Part shown: one piece after another, positions 23,401 through 35,296 of the stretch
How the letters are laid out: each line of letters begins with the position of its first letter
How positions within the stretch are numbered: position 1 is the stretch's first letter
Origin: Serpula lacrymans var. lacrymans S7.9
Lineage: Eukaryota; Basidiomycota; Agaricomycetes; Boletales; Serpulaceae
Direction of reading: 5' to 3'
DNA length: 64,000 bases
Assembly (NCBI RefSeq): GCF_000218685.1
Contig: NW_006763297.1
Coordinates: 1,268,249-1,332,248 of the forward strand
Notes under the pieces: model-generated
Seen by the model: only the letters and a program-made list of their open reading frames with translations
Databases searched by the model: none
What the model was told of the DNA's origin: nothing
Made by a program: the position numbers and the translations under genes

Positions 23401-24704
23401 GATGGTAGAGACATACAGGCATACGTCGCTTCTTGAACTGCATGGCTGTTAGTTGGAAGGAAGAAGGGATTATCGGGGAGACAGAACAAGAGGGAGGCTT
23501 CTTTCATGACTTGGAAAATCGAGTGCTCGATCGGGGCTGCATTGGAGTTGGGCAGCGGGTTGAGGTAGAGGGAGATGATGGTAATCCCATTAGAGAACTG
23601 TTCCACGTATTTACGCGCCGAGTACAACGAGTAGAAGTGGTAAAGGTTGGAGAGAGCGCTAGTAGTGAAAGGTCATTGATAGCACTAAGGAAAGATGATA
23701 AATGTGATTACCTGAAGAAACGCGATGTTCCGCCCATCTTGTATCCAATGACAAGACGCCTCTCGCGTGTACCCTCGACCTCGAACACTTCGATGACAGG
23801 ACCATAACGGCTCTCGACATTCCACAGAATCTGCTGGTAAATTTCGAGAGTATTTTCGGTCGCTTTCTCGAGGAAGACAGGATCGGAGACGCTCCGAATA
23901 TCAGTGCGGCCATCAGTGCGAGTAGAGGGAGGCGCCGGGGATGGGAACCAGCATTTGGTGACAAAGTAGCAACGAAGCTGCTGCGAAGCAGTCGCAGAGA
24001 TGGAACCAGTTGAACGGAAAGTCTCTAAACGGTAAGCATTCGAGGGAGTAGAACCGTCCAGATACAACGAATCGATGCTAAAGATGACATTAGATGACGT
24101 TCCATTATAAAACTCGCTAAGTGGAAAAAGTACGAACCGAGACTCGCAAGTTGCACCCGGGCCCTCGGTAGAAGTTAAACCCGGAGCGCTGGTGTGGATG
24201 AAAGTCGCACCATTGCCTTTCTCGTCGATCTTCTCGAGGTCAATGACGAGCTGGTTCGGGTCATGCTTGGTGTATGCGAGGACCTTTGCACCGAAGAGCG
24301 CGAGGATGTGGTCAGAGATAACAGACGGAGACTCGTTCTGAAAGTAGGTATCGTCGATACCGAGGTGCGAGTAGAACCAGTTAACCTCGTTCGCGACTAA
24401 CTCGCGAGGAATGAATCCCTGCAAAGTGGAGCCATGTACGAGTGAGTGGTCAAAGAAGAAGAGATAAAACTAGCATGCATACCTTGTTGGCGACATTGGC
24501 TTGGACCTTTGCTCTTTGTTCTTCCTTTCCCTTGAAGACTGGGGTGGTGTAACCGGGGAGGTTCTTGACGCGTTGCAATGAAGCCTCGCTGCTGGTGCGA
24601 GAGCTGGCGTTGGACGTGGACGAGTAAGGGCCACTGTTGAGATAGCTCTTTGTGGGGTCGAGGAGGACACCTGGGCCTGGCTTTAGTGGTGTTGGCGAGG
24701 TCAT
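20458..24704 (-). CDS. GDH2: NAD-specific glutamate dehydrogenase (large form), 20 exons
   Basis: Oxidises glutamate to 2-oxoglutarate and ammonium with NAD+, the catabolic branch of nitrogen metabolism. Exons (minus): 24483-24704, 24138-24418, 23712-24077, 23417-23658, 23172-23359, 23046-23113, 22849-22980, 22591-22794, 22512-22538, 22364-22453, 22265-22307, 22107-22206, 22018-22050, 21769-21963, 21692-21709, 21439-21636, 21298-21385, 21067-21233, 20580-21007, 20458-20526. All phases agree, giving 1052 residues, close to yeast Gdh2. The N-terminal regulatory half is followed by the catalytic core: FRGFHIRFRDVARGGIR, NKDIPEGGAKGT, LLFFGPDEGTADMMDW, the nucleotide site VQTGGPDGDLGSNE, and FVPCGGRPEAVN. 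The C-terminus IYKYGVNGSSVDFFHFARDL comes from the last small exon. Smallest exons are 18, 27 and 33 nt. Expected regulation is by nitrogen source, not visible here. Confidence 0.95.
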
Positions 24705-26145
24705 TACCGACGATAGCGAAGTCTCTAGGATGAGATTATAGGTTCTATAGCAGGTTTATAGAGCTTTGTAGGTATGTCTAATGAATTTGAAGAGCAGATA
24801 TGGGGAATGGAGCGAAAGAAAGGGCAGGAATATTTATATGGAACTGAAGGCGGGGCTACACAAAACAACACAAGACACGGTTAGACACCGGACTGCATAT
24901 CATCCCGCGCTGCTAATACCCGCTCTCTCATCTCCATGATCCGTGAAAGGCGCTGCTTAACAGCGTACCTCGTCCATTATTCTATGTCTTAATATACTCA
25001 TCTGTACCATACAAAATGTCGCATTCGGCGCACTTTCTACTATCACATATGCACCTAATACTGGCCACCAACACAAAAAGGTGAGATTGAAATTCAAGTT
25101 GGCTGAAAAGAATTTTCGGCCTCTATGAACAAACTTGGAAAACACAGCAACAGTCCGTAACGTCCGAATGCCTGGCCAGAGTCATCCTGTGAAATATTGG
25201 GGTAGCAATCCACCGTCATCTGTGCTAATTATTCGCGATAATAATGTTAGTTGCAGTCTAAGCTGTTCGGGTAATTAGCCTGAACAGTTCCCGTTGCGGT
25301 GAGTTCTTTCCTTCAACTATCAGGTACTACAGCGGTCCTCGGTAATACTCATGTCATGCCATTCCAAGTAACGAGATACCTGCCATCTTTGAAACGTCAG
25401 CACTGCACGCATATGCCTCAAGTTAGCTCTGGCGATGAAAGATACGAATGTGCCACGAACGTGAACCGGGTCTCGCCCGTCGAGTTCTGGCTAAGATCCG
25501 AGCGCATTCCCTCCTCGCACTGGTCCGCTAGCTAAGCGGGCGCGTGAATGTGAACCCGTGTTGTGATGGAATCCATGTCTCGATATTCCGACTCATGCAA
25601 CGAATGAAAAAGAGTAATTTTATATCACTCGTGGTGTTCGTTTCCTCATCGAACCCTGCCAATATAGGGACGCATATGTAAAACATTTCGAGGCGTGTCC
25701 CTTCAAGCGTATTTACGCGACACTAGTCAATCAGGTGCGTCCCCGTTCGTCAGGTGTTCAGCTTCAAACGTGTATTGGCGGATTCGCAGAGTTCTGTTGA
25801 CGTTGCCTTGGGGTTAGTTGACGTTTTACAACTCTAGACGTTTTACCCCACAATTACCCCAGATTGCAGTGTCTTCGGGTAATAACACTGATCGTAGCAA
25901 GTTCCGTCAAGCACGGTGAGGCACCACATCAGTCTAGGTCCCATACTGTCCCCATATGCAGCTGTCAATATCGTAGCAAAATGCACTGCAATCTATCATT
26001 GAATCGTCCGAGACACTACTATTGGCTCGTTGGGCGCGACTACTACTCACGACAATAAGCAAAGGGAAAATAAAGAAACAAATTTTCACGACATGCTCAA
26101 GTACACTTCTCTTTCTAACTCCCCCAATACAATTACCATTATAAC
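24705..26145. other. Intergenic region, 1.4 kb
   Basis: Upstream DNA of GDH2 and 3' flank of the short-chain dehydrogenase. Scattered open frames of 60-80 codons on both strands show no family resemblance. No repeat or RNA gene recognised. Confidence 0.4.
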
Positions 26146-27589
26146 TTATTCAAGGGCAGCCAATCCGTCCCTGAGGTATTCTTCAAACAACGCCTTCCAG
26201 TTTTTGTGCCATCGGCTGAGCGCTGGCCTTCCTTCCGCGACGTCGGCCGCAGACCACATAATGCGTAATTGGTCTACTTCCTTTCGCGTGTCGTTGTCGG
26301 GGCATATAATGTAAAAGTCACCGGAGCGTACACGGTCGAGCATGTATAACACTGTCTCTTCAGCAGACCATGCACCCGCGGGCTTCTCGGAACTACGAGC
26401 AGTCATGCCAGTGAAGGTCCACCCAGGGCTTTGGAATAGTACCGAGTCAATTGAACTGAAACAGCGAGTAAACTAACAAGAGGACTCACACGAAGAGATG
26501 AGCCGTGAGATTCTTGGAAGACTGGTTGCGCAGCTCGTGTGCCAGTCCTTCAGTCAAACTCTTGACGGCCGCTTTAGAAGCATTGTACCCGGCATTTCCA
26601 CTGTGATAAAAGGGGTCAGAGCCAAAAGGTTAACCAATAGCTAACAGGGTAGGGCTGCATAAAAACACAATACGTACGGAGGGTTGGTGATACCCTGCTT
26701 GGACCCGGTGTTGATGACCATCCCTGGGTTCTCTTGATGAAGCATCGACTGTAAAGCCAAGCAAGTGTCATCACTATGCTAATCTGATAATGCGATGACT
26801 GAGGAGCTTACGGGGACAAATGTCTGCTGCACGTTGACCACTCTGCAGCGAATAGTCAGACGACCGAACAAAGCCGAAGACAAAATGACAACAGCATACC
26901 CAAAGACGTTCACGTCAAAGATCTTTCGCCAGTTATCGAGCCCTGTCCAGGAGGTGCTTTCCGGACCTATGCCGGCATTGTTAAGGAGAACAGCGACCTA
27001 CGCGGGCGAGATAATCAGACGCAGACGCAGATCAGATAACGAACCACCAATAGCGATTGCAACTCACCTCGCCCCACGCTTCGTAGACCTTATCACGCAA
27101 GCGCACTACATCTTCAAGCTTGGACACATCAGTGGGGATGATGAGGACGTTCGCGTCACCGACAATCTTTGCGACCGCCTTGCCTGTGTCTGAGAGGAGA
27201 TCTGGGGAGGTGTCCGCCAACGCGATCTTGAGTCCCAGTCTGCGAACATGGGTTCAAGGAGAACCGCAATAGCGACAAATGGTCACAAAAAAAAGATACA
27301 AACACGACAGTGATCATCGGTCAGATCAGCACCACACCAGCAGAACAGAACACCCTCGTAAGTGTTTCCGCGGGTGAGTGTGAAAAAACGACAACCGCAC
27401 GCACTTTGCCAACTCTAGTGCAGCGGCTCTGCCAATACCGCTTGCAGCACCAGTTATGACGGCGACTCTCCCTGCATGAAGGACGGGATGGAGTTCTGTA
27501 TCGACGGGGGACATGGCTTCTACACGATAAGAAGCACTTCCGCCAAAGATTGGTGGACGAAGAGGAGATGGGCCACGGTCGAGAGGCAT
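26146..27589 (-). CDS. Short-chain dehydrogenase/reductase (SDR)
   Basis: NAD(P)-dependent oxidoreductase of the classical SDR type. Exons (minus): 27405-27589, 27068-27239, 26900-26997, 26812-26842, 26678-26748, 26490-26600, 26146-26428; 316 residues. Cofactor motif TGAASGIG at 46-53; ADTSPDLL and a Asp residue after IPTDVSKLEDV follow the second strand. NNAG is seen in LLNNAGIGPES. The catalytic triad is S178 (INTGSKQGI), Y191 and K195 (YNASK). A PGWTFTGM motif follows, as usual after the active site. The 25-residue extension before the fold and the C-terminal ETVLYMLDRVRSGDFYI segment are typical of fungal members. Substrate unknown. Exon 4 is only 31 nt. Confidence 0.9.
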
Positions 27590-28313
27590 ATTATAAGTCT
27601 AGTGAATGAAAGGGAAGGGGATTGGCTGGTTATTATAACAGAGATCAGAACGTGACTGGTGAAGGATATTATAAGCCAAGTTATAAGCTACTGACAAGTC
27701 TAAGGCTATAAACAACGACCTGGTGCTTGGCTTGGTTCCGCTGGCGTGTAGTGTGCTGGGTGGGCTTGTAAGAATTTTTATCGGCTCAGGAAAAGATTCT
27801 GGCTTTGGGCATGGCAGTGATCCCTTTTTATATGTTTACCCAGGAGACGGCCGCGAACCAGGCGCTGAGAGAAACGGTTTCAGTTAGGCACACGGTTCAT
27901 CCAAATATGACGTCTGGTGTCTCCACCACTTTCCCGTAAAAATAAGAATCAAAATCATCTGTACAACGAAGGTGCATATTAGCCATAGAAAGGACACGGT
28001 GATCGCCTTTCTCTACAGAACATCACAATACTGCCATCATTTAGATCCTCCCTCCTCGGACACGAGGAACGATGGCAAGGGTAAAATAATTGCAGAGACA
28101 GTTATAGACATCGTACATTATATTACAGGTACAGAGAAGCATGTTCATGTAGCTAAAATCCGTCCGCAAACCTGCTAGCATACGTGCTAGATATTTTCAT
28201 AGAACGATGAAAGGAGGCAAAACAGAACAAAACGACAAGAGACCAGAGTATTGAGATAGAGTTTGATTTGGCAGCGCTAAACTGCCTTTGAAAGTGATGA
28301 TCATCCCTTATGA
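27590..28313. other. Intergenic region between SDR and VTS1
   Basis: Both flanking genes read leftwards, so this holds the SDR promoter and the VTS1 3' end. Nothing else supported. Confidence 0.4.
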
Positions 28314-30383
28314 TCACGAGGAGGAAGTCTCGCTGGCCCCACCAGGATTCTCCATGCCCATCTTCTTCCTCACTACCTCGAATGTCTTCAACATTTTCCT
28401 CCTCGCGCCAAGAGCGGCCACGCCCTTGCCTTCCAAAGCAGCCTCATCAAGCATTACCATGTCCTGCCACTTGTACCCCTCAAAGTTCGGCGTGTACTTG
28501 TGCAACCTCAGACTTCGCAGCCAGGCCGGGATATCATTCAGTAACGCAGGGTCGACGTCCTCCTCGTCTTTCTTTCCGCCAGCGTTGCTGCCTGCGTTGC
28601 TACCAGCAGAAGATCCCGACTTTCCGAGGCCAGGAGACCGGCCGCCACCGCCGCGATTCCTGTTATTATTATTGTTGCTGTTATTTCCGCCATTACCACC
28701 TTGCATCCCCTGCGGTAAACCCAACCAACCGGGCTGAGTGAAACCCGCCATTTGGGCAGCCAGAACCTGCTCGGGAGAGATTCCCATCGCACTCATCTGC
28801 GCCTGCATGCTAAGCATGTTCATCTGCTGAATGGGGTTCATTCCTGCCAGTAAGCTAGCATTTTGCATTCCCATGCTTAATCCAGGGCTACCCAACCCTC
28901 CCATGTTAAATCCAGCCATGCCCAAACCGTTAAGACCGTTGGGTTCGTCCCCGAACCTGTTCGGAGTGGGTAACCCCGGGCTTCGGGCTCCATTCCAAGT
29001 ACCTTGCGGTTGTCCGTTAAAGTTGTTATTAGCTCCTTGACTAACGTTCCTGCGTTGCACCTGTTGTTGCTGTTGCTGTTGCTGCTGTTGTTGCTGCTGG
29101 ATAAGGTTGGTGTCTACCCCACCACTACCATCTCGGCCGTTGTCAGAGTTAGGGGCTGTATTGCCTTTCGATGCACGACGGAATGACTTGGGATCAGCCA
29201 TGAGTGGAACGCGAGGCGCAGCAGCCAAAGCGGACCATTCATTTAACTTGGCGGCCGCTGCATCAAGGTTCTGATTGCCATGCGCCTCCTTTCCGAACAT
29301 GAGATTCTGAGGGGTATTCACCATGCTGGCCCAGCTGTCGCCCATGATAGGGGAGAGCGTGTCTGCACCCGGGTGAGGAGACCCGATAGAGCCACTGAAC
29401 TCGGTACTTTTGGGCCTACTGTTAACGCTAATGTTTGGGCTGGGTACAGCGATCTCCTGAGCAGGTGAGTGAGGGTTCTGCTCTGTTACTTGGCTCAATG
29501 CAGATCCCCACGAGGAACGGCCATCTCCGCCAGTAGATGCAAGGACGGGAGCCGAAATCCTATGGGCAGCGTTGCTTGCTTTTAATTTCGCTCTCTGTTG
29601 CGCTAGCGTGGCAGCAGCATCGTTACCCCCAGATCCTATCGCAGCGGATTCGGGGGAAAGAAATGCGGACGAAGTGTCCAATGCGAGTGATTGCCTGTTA
29701 GCACTGAAGTTACGAGGCGAAGAAGGCATAGGCGACTTCAAAGCAGGAGATTTAAGACTCATTTGGGCGAGTTTCGCCTCCATCTGACTTTGCATGGAGC
29801 CTAAAATAGAATAATATTAAAATGATTTTAAGAGCAAAGAGAGCATCTACATACCACCAACAGCAGGACTCAAGAGAGCAGTCATAGGATCGGATCTTGC
29901 CATCTGTTGTAAAACTGTAATGAAAAATCTGATTTGAACTTGGGTAGAATGTTGAAGAAGACTGTATAGAGCGGCTGTGCGCTCTGCTTCAGAAAGAACT
30001 TTGAACCCTGAAGAAGAACATATTTTAAAAAGTTATCAAGCAATATAGCTAGAATACTTACACTGCTCTATCGCGCTCAATTCTTCTTTAAAGTTGACGT
30101 CCAGCGATGCGGCAGCCATATCTTCGAGAGTGGCCTCGTAATTCTGCAAATTCTCGAACCACTGGTCGATCGCATCCGATTCGGGGGTTTGGAACATGCT
30201 TGCGCTTCCAAGGAGCTCGCTGGTGGGGCGGGCACCGCTCACACCGCCTCCACCCGGACGCGGCGAGGCAGGAGAAAGAGTTTGACGGGGGCCCATGGAA
30301 GCACGCGAATTAGCGGGGGCGCGACCATTTTCTGTAGTTAAAGGGGAAGGGGAAGGACTGGAAGGAGGGCGAAGGGTTGCCAT
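28314..30383 (-). CDS. VTS1: RNA-binding protein VTS1 (Smaug-type SAM domain)
   Basis: Binds Smaug recognition hairpins in mRNA and recruits the CCR4-NOT deadenylase. Exons (minus): 30062-30383, 29855-30007, 28314-29800; 653 residues. The N-terminus has a Ser/Pro-rich leader, then a conserved block ([20 protein letters not shown]) continuing across the first intron into [20 protein letters not shown], the Vts1 N-terminal helical domain. The middle is low-complexity, with a run of 13 Gln (29061-29099) and Asn/Gly-rich stretches. The C-terminal SAM domain spans about 573-640: [20 protein letters not shown], then [20 protein letters not shown] with the basic RNA-loop-binding surface. The stop follows a short Ser tail. 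The frame and both introns are in phase. Confidence 0.95.
29061..29099. repeat. CAG/CAA repeat encoding 13 Gln in VTS1
   Basis: A run of 13 glutamine codons (CAG and CAA mixed) on the minus strand inside the disordered middle of VTS1. Mixed codons make slippage slower than for a pure CAG run. Such tracts are common in prion-like regions of this protein family. Confidence 0.85.
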
Positions 30384-31856
30384 GAAAAGAGATTTAGTAG
30401 ATGAAAGTTGAAAGTGGGGTGTGAGAAATTATAAGTGAAGAGTTTTTGTAGTTGAGTTCCGCTAGCGAGGTGAAGATGGAAGATAGTGCTAGACCTATGT
30501 ATGGGGACAAAAGGATGAGATATAGATGATGTTCCTTATCCAGGAGGAAGCGATCTTTGGGGAGATGAGGAAAACGTGTTGATGAAAAAGAAACAGGCAG
30601 ACGCAAAGCGACCTCGAGATGTGATATCTTTGGTGATGCGTCTTGGAGCCAAAGTCCTGACGTCGAGTCTGCGGACTATGCTAGAAACAAGAGCACGACA
30701 GGAATACTGCGAGTACGTCTGTTGTGTGCTGCGTTGGGTCTAGACGAGACCAGCGGAGCCTGCCGGTCTAGCAAATCGAGCCTGCTAGGCGTGTGAGACG
30801 GGCAATATGACGAGGATAGAGCCAACGACGGTGGGCACAGACGAGGAGGACGTGGGCGACGGCGAGGACGTCGAAAAGGACAGCGGCGAGGGAAAGGTGT
30901 GCGTGCTGTTGTTGTAAATGATGTCGTCTGTTTGCTTGTTGTACTTGGTTCATCCTCGGCAACTCCCGGTATCAGTGCCACCCGGCGATGCTTCCGGCGG
31001 CATTTCTGGCCCAGCCGGACCCACTGTCATCCATCATCGTTGCCCTTGGTTTCTACCCGCACAGTCTCCGTTCGCTGATGGAAGTGGATAAGTTGATATC
31101 ACCAGCGCACTGAGGGCGTATCGAATCCAGAACAAATCGAATACCAAGAATGATAATTGGGGCACACTCATATCACTTTGATTGTTTCGCAGGTCCATTT
31201 ACTGCTGGCGTAACGTACTTGCTCTGTTTTTAAGAACCATACATAAATAACACTTCGTGGCAGACGTCTACCCCTTGTTCGTCGTGTCATGATAAAGGTG
31301 TCACGGTAATTTGTTGAGCAACAACTCCGTCCTTGCAATCCAGTGTGCAACACAATTGATACGTGATCCATCTGACGGATAATGTTCCAGCACAGTCATG
31401 TTTTTGGCACAACCCAAAATGGTCGTGTCCTTCATCAATCCTGCACAGCAGTGATCACATCTTTCTCTCAATGAGAGTTGCACCCAATAGAAGGAGATGT
31501 AATCATTTTTACGCACCCTAGTCTACCACATTCGTACGCATGTGTCACCGGTTTTCCGTCAAACATACTCCGAATGGAAAACCACCGCCGACTACTCCGA
31601 CTTTGGCGTCTACTTGACAGATATGCATGATCTCCAAATCCCTCTTGCATCTTGATGCGAAGTCTATTTCGGCTTTTGTTAAAGATTGAATATCGACCGC
31701 TCAGGTGCGTACTTGATCCTTGCTGCGTACCTATCTTACAAGCATACTTGCAGTGCAATCGATCAAGGGAAAGATGGTATGTTCCAGGTTGCGTGTTGAG
31801 GAGTATTGAAATGCAACGTTTCAACAAGATCACGCACAGCACCAAACCGACCGATC
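30384..31856. other. Divergent intergenic region between VTS1 and the dioxygenase
   Basis: About 1.5 kb. On the minus strand around 30780-30920 one frame reads a Ser/Thr-rich stretch followed by SSVPTVVGSILVILPVSHA and a stop, which looks like a GPI-anchor tail, but I cannot find a complete gene in front of it. At 31262-31306 there is a 45-bp stretch similar to 35719-35763 (see findings). No other support for genes. Confidence 0.35.
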
Positions 31857-33407
31857 ATGTATTTCAGGATATTCCTATCATGCGAGTATCATTACTATTA
31901 TTATCCCAAGTTGCCTGCTCATCGTGAAACACCGATCACAGCGACCTTCAAAATGCTACAAGTGAACATTTCTCCCTAAGGCGTGCGCTAGCAAATGAAA
32001 TTCGAGATGCATGTATCAACGTCGGGTTTTTCTATAGTGCGTTTTGACCTACACTGAGCGACTTTATTGAACAACCATCGCATCCTTAGTCAAGAACCAC
32101 GGTATACCCGAGAATATCATTGAAGCTACACTAAGTTCAGCAAAGAATTTTTTTGATCTCCCTATCTCTGCAAAGACGGAGGTCAGTATCTACCTCGTCT
32201 CATGCTTACATTCCACAAATTTTGAATTACCATGATCTTAGCTGGACATACATAAAAGCTCCAATTTCAAAGGCTACACAGCTCTGCTCGGTGAAAACAC
32301 CGACCCAGAAAACAGAGGAGATTTACATGAGGGTTTCGATATAGGTTGGGAAGCGCCGAACGGTTCACAGCTGGCTCATCGGGACGATGGAGCTATGGCA
32401 GGGAGTAATGTCTGGCCTGACGATCTACCCGGATTCCGTGAAAATTTGTTAACATACTAGTGAGTTTGAGCAACCTTTTCTCACTAGCCCCGGACTAAAG
32501 TGCACCGTCTACATGAAGTCATGCCGTCGTACGCCTTGGCCAGTCACTGTTTCCTTTATTCGCGCTCGCTTTAGACCTTCCAGAGACGTTCTTTGACGAC
32601 AAGGTGACTTGGAGGTCGTGTTTATTTTACAATCTGCCTGATAAATACACCTTCTTGGATCTGTCTTATTAGACGACGAAGCCTGCTGCGATACTGCGAG
32701 TATTACACTATCCCCCACAGCCTTCTCGAGAGCTTGATCGTATCATCGGGATCGGCGCGCATACAGAGTGAGTCCCCCTTTCTTCTTACGGGAAACAGTG
32801 AGATCTCAAAGCGTCTATTTCAGCTACGAGGTAAACTATTGCCTACTCTTCATTGAAATCACACGCCTAGCATTTTTGCATCCATTTTAGTGCTTCACTA
32901 TCCTGTGGCAAGATCAAGTCCAAGCGCTACAGGTTATGAATGCCGAAGGGAAATGGATTGACGCTACCCCGATACCTGGTACATTTGTCCTCAAGTGAGT
33001 AGCCCTGATTACGATCTTGGTAGTTATAAGTTGATTTGGGAGCTGATCAACTCATTCTAGTCTGGGTGATCAATTCGCTCGTTGGACCAGTGCGTGTAGC
33101 GTGGCCTTGACAGTGCTCGACCTCACATATTATTGTTGCAGACGATGTGTTCAAATCTACAGTTCATCGCGCAATCAACGCTTCGGGCACCGAACGATAC
33201 TCCATCCCGCTTTTCTTTGGGTCGGATTATGATGTAAAGCTCGAGGTATCCGTATTGTTTGCATGATCTCTACTTTCTCGACTGATTCTCGTGATGTAGC
33301 CCATTCAAAGTTGTGTTTCCACAGAGAACCCGCCGAAATACGAAGTTGTGACCGCTGGAGAGTATGTGAAGTCGCGTTTGGAAGCTTCATTCAACCACTC
33401 GAAATGA
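31857..33407 (+). CDS. 2-oxoglutarate/Fe(II)-dependent dioxygenase
   Basis: Isopenicillin-N-synthase/gibberellin-oxidase-like oxygenase. Exons: 31857-31885 (least certain), 31942-32036, 32090-32181, 32242-32459, 32519-32603, 32673-32767, 32824-32830, 32891-32994, 33061-33089, 33142-33245, 33300-33407; 321 residues. The DIOX_N part is clear ([31 protein letters not shown]). Iron ligands are H203 and D205 (AHTDYE) and H260 (STVHRAIN); R270 in ERYSIPLFF binds 2-oxoglutarate. The ligand Asp is completed by a 7-nt exon. The first exon gives MYFRIFLSC, which lacks the usual IPIID strand; a different frame of the same DNA reads DIPIM, so the N-terminus may be misassigned or damaged. The substrate is unknown; such enzymes often serve secondary metabolism, and two double-bond reductases lie next door. 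Confidence 0.85.
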
Positions 33408-33534
33408 AAGGATAGGTCAAGGCATATCTCAGCTCGATCCCATAAATTTGACTCTGGTGACACGTTTACCCCTCATAAACTGATCTCGTATCAAAGTCGA
33501 ATACATCTATTCGTACAACATTTGTTATTTCACT

Positions 33535-35296
33535 TCACTCTTGAGCAACCAATATAACACTCTTCCCAGTATTCGTTCCTTTCTGGACAGCCAATATCGC
33601 TTCCCCAGCACGTTCCAGCCCTTGTGTGATGTCTTCCTTATACTTGATCTCGCCACTCGCAAGCTTCCTAGGAATCTCCTCATAGAAAGCGGCGCTGTAT
33701 TTCTCACGTAACATCGTCACGATAAATCCGTATATTTTGAGTGATTTGACAATGATTTGATAGGTGTTCTGTGTGTGTAAACAAGGAAGTTAGCAATGCA
33801 TTTGATAACGGTGTTTCAATGAAGTCCCGAGTTTGAAAGTAATTTCACCTTGATAGGGTATGGTTGAGCGCCATTGTATTCCGAGATCATGCCACATTCC
33901 TGTTGGAGCAATGATATTAGGATAATGAAACTCTACATTGCTCTCATATGAATGACTTACGATCAGTCGTGCCCCAACCGAAGCTGCATTTATAGCCGCT
34001 TCAAAAGTTGCTCCTCCGACGTTATCCCAGTATCTGATTAGAACCAACGCATCAACAAAAAATGAAGGATTATAGGATGATGGGAAGGACGAACACATCA
34101 ATGGGTCCCTCTTTCTCCAAAACCTCGACAGTGCTGGTCGTCTTGTAATTGAAAGCCACATCTGCCCCCAGTTCTTTCATGAACTTGACCTTCTCGTCTG
34201 AACCCGCGGACGCAATGACTTTGAGTCCGTCAATCTTTGCTAGTTGAATGACGAGTCTGACATGAGACTTTGTTAGCCGTTCAGTGTACAAACCTCATGT
34301 TCGTTTGCTTACGATCCAACAGGGCCTAAAGTTGAGAGAAAAGAGAAGGTAAATTTGAATACCGCTAGTTGACATACTAGCCTGCTCACCTCCACCCGTA
34401 GTCACAAATACTGTTTCGCCCTTCAGTCAAAGGTGAGCACCTATGTAAAAATAACGGCAGGAAGAGACCACAGGCTTACCTTCTTCGCGCTGGCATATTC
34501 CTTCCAAGCATCATATGCTGTTTCTCCTGGAATTAACGTAAGCTTAATGGATCGACTCTCATCCCCATTCGGCGTTGATCCATGACTTACCAGGCATGCC
34601 TGCTGCACCAACGTACACAGACCATGGTAGCTTCTCTTTGTTCTTCAAAATCAAAAAATCTTCTGCGTTATATTTGATGGAGTATTCTGCAAAATCTGTA
34701 CCATGACATGACATCGCCCCGATGATTTAATTTGGATCCCCTTTGGAGACGAGAAAACTTCAGACTAACCATACAATCCATAGAGATGATCGCCTGCTTT
34801 AAAAGTAGCATTTTCAGAGCGCACCACGATCCCGACGCCATAGTTTACCAATCTTTAAGATGGAAATCACATGTCCGTCCAAGTTCAGAAGGATTAAGAG
34901 TGGCAAGAAGCCAAACTCACGGTTTCCCCCGTTCAAATGCGGGCTATCCACGCGGTTATAACATGACATATCAGAATCGACTGGCCTGCTACTATCATCA
35001 ACAAAGCGAAGCGCTTACTATGTAACTAGGCAAAGACGAATCTCGCATTCTGCCTCTCAGATAAGGATCAATAGACAATACAAGCGTCTTGAGCAAAAAA
35101 CCGCCATTCAAGGGGACATTGTCCAGGTCTATTTTCTCGCTGACATCATAAACAGTGGTTTGGCCGGGGATGGGATAACCTGGACACCCGTTACGAGTGC
35201 TAGTATGAGATCCTTGCTTGCAGCAGTAGTACGAAATAGCACAATACCATCTGGTACTTCATTGAATAGGAGACGAGCGTTCTTTGTGGGAGCCAT
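33535..35296 (-). CDS. Medium-chain NADP-dependent alkenal/double-bond reductase, copy 1
   Basis: Zinc-free MDR enzyme of the leukotriene B4 dehydrogenase/alkenal reductase type, reducing activated C=C bonds with NADPH. Exons (minus): 35248-35296, 35019-35179, 34921-34943, 34770-34852, 34591-34686, 34480-34526, 34390-34420, 34313-34325, 34095-34256, 33961-34033, 33849-33899, 33535-33768; 340 residues, all in phase. Family motifs: PLNGGFLLKTLVLSIDPYL, GRMRD, SYIPAFERGKP, LPWSVYVGAAGMPG, the nucleotide-binding GETVFVTTGGG...PVGS, IASAGSDEKVKFMKELGAD, YWDNVGG, and the C-terminal EDITQGLERAGEAILAV. Exons as small as 13 and 23 nt occur. It is a tandem paralogue of the gene at 35876-37574, with the same intron positions. 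Both promoter flanks are also related, so the duplication included upstream DNA. Confidence 0.9.

Noticed and set aside
25440..25560. Possible tRNA gene (ccgctagctaagcgggc)
   Set aside because: A short stem can be drawn, but there is no anticodon arm or A/B box in the right spacing. No tRNA or rRNA gene could be supported in the window.
34921..34943. An apparent TGA stop in exon 3 of reductase copy 1
   Set aside because: It is only present if the exon is read from an earlier acceptor. With the ATAG acceptor at 34944 the exon reads PAFERGKP in frame, matching the family, so copy 1 is intact here.
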